From Gammaproteobacteria bacterium (GTDB taxonomy: Bacteria > Pseudomonadota > Gammaproteobacteria > SZUA-229): 11,193 nt of DNA. Below the pieces are notes generated by a model that was not told the origin of the DNA, ran no database searches, and worked only from the letters and a program-made list of their open reading frames with translations. The stretch spans positions 1 through 11,193 of the forward strand of contig DAOWFN010000048.1 of the NCBI GenBank assembly GCA_030637945.1. Direction: 5' to 3'. Shown in pieces: positions 7,708 to 11,193 of this stretch. Numbering within the stretch: the stretch's first letter is position 1; each line of letters begins with the position of its first letter. The translations under genes were made by a program, and so were the position numbers.

Positions 7708-8127
7708 ATGTCCCAACAAGTAAAATCAATATCTGCAACCGAAGCGTGGGAAATCTGCCAGAAAGATCCTCGAACATTGTTAATTGATGTGCGCTCAAGT
7801 ATGGAATTTTTATTTGTGGGGCACCCTCAAGGTGCTATTCATGTGCCATGGATCGATGAGCCCGATTGGGTCATCAACAAAAACTTCGCAACTGAAATTC
7901 GAAAACTTGCCCTCGGTGGTCTGCAAGAAACGACTGATGATGTGGCAATTATTCTTATCTGTAGAAGCGGTAATCGATCTGCTGAAGCAGGTAAAGTGTT
8001 AATAGATTCTGGCATGTTGAATATATACAATATAGATGAAGGCTTCGAGGGCAAGTTAGACGAGTCTCATCACCGCAGCTCTATAGATGGTTGGCGTTAT
8101 CGTAATCTTCCCTGGGAGCAGTGCTGA
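7708..8127 (+). CDS. Single-domain rhodanese-like protein
   Basis: A 139-residue single rhodanese domain, likely cytoplasmic. The N-terminal part LLIDVRSSMEFLFVGHPQGAIHVPW has the usual DVRxxxE...GHPxGAxxVPW pattern. The active-site loop CRSGNRS (85-91) keeps the catalytic cysteine C85, which would carry a persulfide in sulfur transfer. The rest (YNIDEGFEG, then DGWRYRNLPW) is the normal C-terminal end. Family members move sulfane sulfur to thiols, cyanide or partner proteins; the acceptor cannot be told from sequence. It lies 34 nt after the response regulator with no terminator between, so co-transcription is possible. The Shine-Dalgarno signal is weak. An imperfect hairpin at 8143-8161 follows, but without a T-run. 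Confidence 0.9.
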   Translation: MSQQVKSISATEAWEICQKDPRTLLIDVRSSMEFLFVGHPQGAIHVPWIDEPDWVINKNFATEIRKLALGGLQETTDDVAIILICRSGNRSAEAGKVLIDSGMLNIYNIDEGFEGKLDESHHRSSIDGWRYRNLPWEQC

Positions 8128-8172
8128 TAAGACAATGCACTGGAATCGTTCCGGACGATTCTCAGCATACGA

Positions 8173-8236
8173 CCTACACGGATGTAGGAAGTGCAAAAAA
8201 TGCAGGAGAAATTTTTTTGCCACCCCATCCATGGGG
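8173..8236. repeat. Second CATCCATG-type palindromic repeat, reaching the msrB ribosome site
   Basis: CCTACA-CGGA-TGTAGG (8173-8188) and CCCCAT-CC-ATGGGG (8223-8236) bracket about 34 nt. They have the same orientation and core as the element at 1722-1897, including an internal GCAGGAG word. The closing palindrome ends in GGGG (8233-8236), 7 nt before the msrB start codon, so it appears to supply the gene's ribosome site. The remaining intergenic sequence 8128-8172 holds only a weak hairpin. Confidence 0.6.
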
Positions 8237-8243
8237 ATAAAAA

Positions 8244-8648
8244 ATGAAAAATAAAAAATTAATAAAAACGGAAGGAGAGTGGAAAGCGCAATTAAGTGAT
8301 GATGAATATCGTATCACTAGAGAAGCTGGAACAGAACCTGCGTTTAGCGGTAAATATTATAATAACAAAGATACTGGTATGTACCACTGCAAATGTTGCG
8401 GTGAATCGTTATTCAGTTCAGAGGAAAAATATGATTCCGGTTCTGGCTGGCCAAGCTTTTACAGGCCAAAAGATGGCATGGCTTTGGAAGAGATTAAAGA
8501 CAGCGATCATGGCATGATCCGTATCGAAGTACGATGTCCAAAATGTGAGGCACATCTGGGGCATGTGTTTGAAGACGGACCACAACCGACGGGATTACGT
8601 TATTGTATTAATTCCGCATCGTTGGATTTTGAGAATAGCGATAAATAA
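8244..8648 (+). CDS. msrB: Peptide-methionine (R)-S-oxide reductase MsrB
   Basis: A 134-residue MsrB, close to the usual bacterial length, which reduces the R-epimer of methionine sulfoxide in oxidised proteins, normally with thioredoxin. The zinc site is two CxxC pairs, C49/C52 (CKCCG) and C98/C101 (CPKCEAHLGHVF). The substrate-site motif is GSGWPSF (66-72). The catalytic cysteine is C121 in RYCINSASL. There is no signal peptide, so it is cytoplasmic. ATG 8244 gives a family-typical start (EGEWKAQLSDDEYRITREAGTE follows after a lysine-rich lead). The ribosome-site GGGG is part of a repeat palindrome, which may affect translation. A partner msrA is not in the window. Confidence 0.95.
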   Translation: MKNKKLIKTEGEWKAQLSDDEYRITREAGTEPAFSGKYYNNKDTGMYHCKCCGESLFSSEEKYDSGSGWPSFYRPKDGMALEEIKDSDHGMIRIEVRCPKCEAHLGHVFEDGPQPTGLRYCINSASLDFENSDK

Positions 8649-8678
8649 TCTTCCGTAAATAAACCCACTAACTATTTC

Positions 8679-8769
8679 AATGTCATCCTGAGCGATAGCG
8701 AAGGATCTTATGCCTTAGGCTGTAGGCCACACTGATTCAAGATCCTTCGCTATCGCTCAGGATGACATT
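8679..8769. repeat. 31-bp perfect inverted repeat (GTCATCCTGAGCGA family)
   Basis: Positions 8679-8709 and 8739-8769 are exact reverse complements over 31 bp, separated by 29 nt. Each arm contains TGTCATCCTGAGCGATAGCG followed by AAGGATCTT. This word family (GTCATCCTGAGCGAAGCGAAGGATC and variants) is familiar as a widespread intergenic repeat across unrelated bacteria and may be a miniature mobile element. It lies between convergent msrB and arsM and could act as a hairpin barrier for transcripts from either side, though it lacks a T-tract. Confidence 0.85.
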
Positions 8770-8790
8770 CTTTATGTTTATAATTTTTAT

Positions 8791-8820
8791 TAGCGTTTAT
8801 TCGCGTCCATTTGCGGAAAA
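8791..8820. repeat. Three imperfect 10-nt tandem units before the arsM stop
   Basis: TAGCGTTTAT, TCGCGTCCAT and TTGCGGAAAA follow each other with the shared pattern TNGCG at a 10-nt period. They directly abut the end of arsM at 8822. Similar TNGCGTNNAT strings occur in intergenic DNA of many bacteria as far as I recall. The third unit keeps only the TNGCG half. Confidence 0.4.
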
Positions 8821-8821
8821 G

Positions 8822-9658
8822 TTAACAGCAACTACCGCCACCACAGCAACTACCGGGTTTTACAGCCTCAATAGTGGCAGATAGTACATAGTCTTCCACG
8901 CCGCGTCCCGGTGCCCAGTCTTTAATGAAGTCTTTCGATTCATCTTTCGGTGTGATGCTGATCTGTTCAAAGCCACTGTTTTCAAGGATGGTTTGTAACT
9001 CTGAAATGAGTGATGCACCAGCCATGCAGCCTGAATACAAGGCTAAATCATTTCTGATTTTGTCAGGTAGCTCAGTGCTGGCGACAACATCAGAAATGGC
9101 CAGACGTCCGCCAAGTTTTAGCACACGGAAAGCTTCACTGAAAACTTGTTGTTTATCGGGTGACAGGTTAATGACGCAATTAGAGATGATCACGTCAACA
9201 GTATCGTTGGCAACCGGCATGTGCTCGATCTCACCGAGTCTGAATTCCACATGATGGTATTTGCCTTTTACCGCATTGCTACGGGCTTTTGAAATCATCG
9301 TTGGTGTCATATCGATACCGATCACCCGCCCAGACCCTCCTGTTTCACTGGCTGCAAGGAAGCAGTCGAATCCGCCGCCACTGCCGAGATCGAGGATGGT
9401 TTCTCCTGGCTTGATGCTGGCGATGGCCCTGGGGTTACCGCAGCCCAGACCCATATCGGCACCATCGGGCACATTTTCCAGATCGTTTTCACTATAACCT
9501 AAACGTGTCGATACCAGGGTGTTGATTGCTGCATCATCGGATACACCGCAACAGCTTGATTCTGTGCCGCAACTGTCGCCATTATTGCTGGATTCAGCAA
9601 CCTGAGAATAGCTTTCACGCACATTCTGGCGTATTTCATCGGCTTGTTTTTGATCCAT
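8822..9658 (-). CDS. arsM: Arsenite S-adenosylmethionine methyltransferase ArsM
   Basis: A 278-residue class I SAM-dependent methyltransferase that methylates arsenite to methylated and finally volatile arsenicals. The SAM site is ILDLGSGGGFDCFLAA (88-103). The three cysteines typical of ArsM are C73 (GLGCGNP), C161 (SNCVINL) and C211 (SGCMAGA), with an extra N-terminal pair C36/C37 (SSCCGVSD). The protein ends in a Gly/Cys tail with two CC pairs (271-272 and 277-278), also common in bacterial ArsM and possibly an arsenic-binding tail. The ribosome site AAAGAG lies 8 nt upstream of the ATG. It follows arsR after 19 nt, so the pair is one operon, presumably induced by arsenite. No arsenic efflux or arsenate reductase gene is visible in the window. 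Confidence 0.94.
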   Translation of the reverse strand: MDQKQADEIRQNVRESYSQVAESSNNGDSCGTESSCCGVSDDAAINTLVSTRLGYSENDLENVPDGADMGLGCGNPRAIASIKPGETILDLGSGGGFDCFLAASETGGSGRVIGIDMTPTMISKARSNAVKGKYHHVEFRLGEIEHMPVANDTVDVIISNCVINLSPDKQQVFSEAFRVLKLGGRLAISDVVASTELPDKIRNDLALYSGCMAGASLISELQTILENSGFEQISITPKDESKDFIKDWAPGRGVEDYVLSATIEAVKPGSCCGGGSCC

Positions 9659-9677
9659 AATTGATACTCTTTGTTTG

Positions 9678-9992
9678 TCAGGAAAAAAGATGTTGTAGTT
9701 GTCTCATCATGTCAGTATTAATCGAGCAAAAAACCTGCTTCCCGTCGCGTTTCATATCGATTAGGCCCGCTCGGTGAAGCTCTTTTAAGTGATGCGACAG
9801 GGTAGAAGCTGCTATATCAAGTTGAGAGTCGAGATCGCCAACACAGCAGCTGAAGACTTCATCGCTGGAACAGCTGGTGCCCGGCGTGCAGCAGTTTGTC
9901 AGTATGTTGTAAATTTCCAGGCGATGGTTGTTTGCCAGCGCTTTAAAGATATCAACCAGGTCATCTGAGTCTATGGTTCTATAATTCGACAT
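9678..9992 (-). CDS. arsR: ArsR-family metalloregulatory repressor
   Basis: A 104-residue winged-helix repressor of the ArsR/SmtB family. IFKALANNHRLEIYNIL (15-31) is the usual first helices, STLSHHLKELHRAGLI (63-78) the recognition helix, and KRDGKQVFCSIN (81-92) the wing. Cysteines cluster at C34, C35, C41, C49 and C50. Aligned to the E. coli ELCVCDLC site, only the first cysteine (C50) is kept; the others are G52 and D55. Arsenite is therefore probably bound by a different cysteine set, as in an arsM-linked ArsR subgroup I recall. The gene is first in an arsR-arsM operon. Its start codon lies inside a perfect inverted repeat and it has no ribosome site upstream. The nearest in-frame alternative ATG is at residue 80, so ATG 9992 is secure. 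Confidence 0.92.
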   Translation of the reverse strand: MSNYRTIDSDDLVDIFKALANNHRLEIYNILTNCCTPGTSCSSDEVFSCCVGDLDSQLDIAASTLSHHLKELHRAGLIDMKRDGKQVFCSINTDMMRQLQHLFS

Positions 9993-10006
9993 ATTTCGAA
10001 TTATAG
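9979..10006. promoter_or_regulatory. Candidate ArsR operator overlapping the arsR start
   Basis: CTATAATTCGA (9979-9989) and TCGAATTATAG (9996-10006) are perfect 11-bp inverted arms around CATATT, which contains the start codon (CAT, 9990-9992). ATTCGA/TCGAAT half-sites of this sort are typical of ArsR-family operators. Because it covers the -10 box and the first codons, bound repressor would block polymerase directly. Confidence 0.75.
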
Positions 10007-10027
10007 TGATATAAAAAAAGAATGCAA
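9993..10027 (-). promoter_or_regulatory. Sigma-70 promoter of the arsR-arsM operon
   Basis: On the minus strand TTGCAT (10027-10022), a 16-nt spacer and a perfect TATAAT (10005-10000) end only 7 nt before the arsR ATG. Transcription would then start at or within a base or two of the start codon, giving a leaderless or nearly leaderless message. The lack of any Shine-Dalgarno sequence agrees with this. Confidence 0.7.
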
Positions 10028-10138
10028 GCGTTAATTTGCGGTATTATGTTTGGATAGTTACAGAAAGTACGGTGCTCGGATAAATAAAGTGCGTCATATA
10101 GGATCTGGATTGATTATTGATTTAAGGTTGAGACTGCA

Positions 10139-10357
10139 ATGCGACAGCAATTAACTGACGAAGAAAAACATAGATTGGAAGAGCGCCTCTTTGAATTAAA
10201 GCAGGAGCATCGTGATCTCGATGATGTTATCGATCGTTTGTTATTGTCGCCTGATATTGAAGAGTTGCAGCTTAAGCGGTTTAAGAAACGTAAATTGCTG
10301 CTTAAGGATACAATTTTGAAACTAGAAAATACACTGATTCCAGATATTCTTGCATAA
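10139..10357 (+). CDS. YdcH family small protein (DUF465)
   Basis: A 72-residue, highly charged, helical protein of the YdcH/DUF465 family. Landmarks are LKQEHRDLDDVIDRLL (19-34), the KRFKKRKLLLKDTI block (41-54) and the end LENTLIPDILA. The LxxEHxxLDxxI and LKKxKLxLKDxI patterns define the family, which forms a short antiparallel coiled coil and has no established function. Length is normal. ATG 10139 is preceded by GAG at 10130-10132 and AAGG further up, a weak ribosome site. It is divergent from arsR, about 146 nt away, and stands alone. I see no convincing promoter in that gap apart from the arsR one on the other strand. Confidence 0.85.
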   Translation: MRQQLTDEEKHRLEERLFELKQEHRDLDDVIDRLLLSPDIEELQLKRFKKRKLLLKDTILKLENTLIPDILA

Positions 10358-10419
10358 TAATGCCTGGGATCAGGCTGAGAAGTCTCTCAATTATGGAATG
10401 CTAAAATCAGTGCATTAAG

Positions 10420-10653
10420 TCATAGAATTTGAGTATTTCCCGCATTCGCACCCATCATGCTGGATTTCCATGCGCCCATAATAGCGCCAAAAATACTGTG
10501 AATTAATATAGTGTCACCACCGAGTGTAAGTCCTGCCGGTGGAAATTCTGCGACTATGCCGGCACGACCCCGGTAATCTTACCTCTGGCTAAACCTTTTT
10601 TAGGTGACGGTATAAAGTAGTTAAAGACAAGTTCAGTTTTAGTTTTGTCTCAT
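10420..10653 (-). pseudogene. Decayed remnant of a DUF1269-type membrane protein gene
   Basis: On the minus strand, the open stretch from about 10578 down to the stop at 10420-10422 includes EFPPAGLTLGGDTIL, SIFGAIMGAWKSSMMG and NAGNTQIL. This matches the DUF1269 glycine-rich hydrophobic core FPPAGLxLGG...GAWxSSMxG followed by the usual PNSxL region, and then stops early. In another frame just upstream (about 10650-10557), KKGLARGKITGVVPA precedes a TAG stop, as if a small indel broke VVPAGIVAEFPPAGL. An ATG at 10653-10651 opens only MRQN before a stop. The N-terminal half and the usual C-terminal end are absent. The rest of the 10358-10747 gap holds no other gene I can support. Confidence 0.55.
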
Positions 10654-10665
10654 GGTAAAAAGTGG

Positions 10666-10693
10666 TTGTTTGCGCACAGAATCGTTTTAAAAT
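10666..10693 (+). promoter_or_regulatory. Possible sigma-70 promoter of the NUDIX gene
   Basis: TTGTTT (10666-10671) and TAAAAT (10688-10693) are spaced by 16 nt, leaving a leader of about 48 nt before the NUDIX start. The match is weak and rests on inspection only. Confidence 0.3.
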
Positions 10694-10747
10694 GAAAGTG
10701 TAGTTTTTATAGATTGAGCGAAAGTTAACAAGTTAAAGAGGTGTTGA

Positions 10748-11193
10748 GTGAATTATTGTTCGGCTTGTGGCGAAAAAGTCAGCCTGGTGATTCCTGTCGG
10801 TGATAACAGGCATCGATATGTCTGTGACAGCTGCCAGGTCATCCATTATGAAAACCCAAAGATCGTGACGGGTTGTATCGCAGAATGGAATGAAAAGATT
10901 TTATTGTGTAAACGAGCAATCGAACCAAGATATGGTCTGTGGACATTGCCGGCAGGGTTCATGGAAAATAGTGAAACGAACATGCAGGGTGCGGCAAGAG
11001 AGACTGCTGAAGAAGCAAATGCCCGGGTCGATGACATGCAGTTGTTCTGCGTGTTTAGCATCGCACATATCAATCAGGTCTATACGATGTATCGTGGTGC
11101 ACTTATGAACGGCGAAGCGAGTCCGGGTAGCGAAAGTCTTGATACCGCTTTAGTAACAGAAAATGAGATCCCGTGGAAAGATATCGCATTTCA
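10748..11193 (+). CDS. NUDIX hydrolase with N-terminal zinc ribbon (partial, 3' end missing)
   Basis: The first 148 codons of a NUDIX hydrolase cut by the window end. A zinc ribbon is formed by C4/C7 (CSAC) and C26/C29 (CDSC). The catalytic NUDIX box spans 70-92 and fits Gx5Ex7REUxEE: GFMENSE, seven residues, then RETAEEANA. The late glycine of the consensus is N91, which appears normal for this zinc-ribbon subgroup (EEANA). Such enzymes cleave nucleoside diphosphates linked to another group; a substrate such as ADP-ribose, a dinucleotide or NADH cannot be chosen from sequence. The start is GTG 10748: AGAGG at 10737-10741 lies 6 nt upstream, and an in-frame TGA at 10745 rules out anything earlier. 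Confidence 0.9.
   Translation, partial: MNYCSACGEKVSLVIPVGDNRHRYVCDSCQVIHYENPKIVTGCIAEWNEKILLCKRAIEPRYGLWTLPAGFMENSETNMQGAARETAEEANARVDDMQLFCVFSIAHINQVYTMYRGALMNGEASPGSESLDTALVTENEIPWKDIAF

Noticed and set aside
8143..8161. GAATCGT-TCCGG-ACGATTC hairpin after the rhodanese gene
   Set aside because: The 7-bp stem has no T-run, so I do not call it a terminator; it may be part of the nearby repeat.
10361..10374. GCCTG-GGAT-CAGGC hairpin after the YdcH-family gene
   Set aside because: The stem is only 5 bp with no following T-tract, too weak to call a terminator.

Overview
The window reads as ordinary chromosome of a gammaproteobacterium with moderate GC. The E. coli-type GlnK/AmtB pair, the DUF1631 protein, the YdcH-type small protein, the ArsR/ArsM pair and REP-type palindromes beginning GTAGGAGCGG all fit that class. 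I cannot fix the genus from sequence alone. There is no rRNA, tRNA, CRISPR array, intact insertion sequence or prophage gene.

Region 1 (1-3841, + strand) is a nitrogen-sensing block of two consecutive glnK-amt pairs. The two PII proteins are about 80% identical (90 of 112 residues by hand alignment) with identical T-loops. The two ammonium channels belong to clearly different subfamilies: the first has no signal peptide, the second is E. coli AmtB-like with one. A strong terminator (1689-1718), a mobile-looking palindromic repeat (1722-1897) and a perfect 27-bp inverted REP pair (1960-2029) separate the pairs. The second pair has its own candidate sigma-54 promoter (2060-2076).

Region 2 (3842-8127) holds a DUF1631 protein on the minus strand, divergent from a response regulator whose C-terminal GGDEF domain has lost its signature motif. 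A single-domain rhodanese follows the regulator. An 18-bp perfect hairpin separates the convergent amtB2 and DUF1631 genes.

Region 3 (8128-9992) carries msrB (methionine sulfoxide reductase B) on the + strand and, convergent to it, an arsR-arsM operon on the minus strand for arsenic sensing and methylation. A 31-bp perfect inverted repeat lies between them. The arsR promoter, operator and start codon are superimposed, and the transcript may be leaderless.

Region 4 (9993-11193) holds a small YdcH-family protein, a decayed remnant of a DUF1269-type membrane protein on the minus strand, and the 5' part of a zinc-ribbon NUDIX hydrolase cut by the window end.

I see no clearly new multi-gene system. 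The points most worth a second look are the duplicated glnK-amt pairs, the compact arsR control region with its unusual cysteine pattern, the degenerate GGDEF regulator divergent from DUF1631, the repeat families, and the DUF1269 pseudogene.
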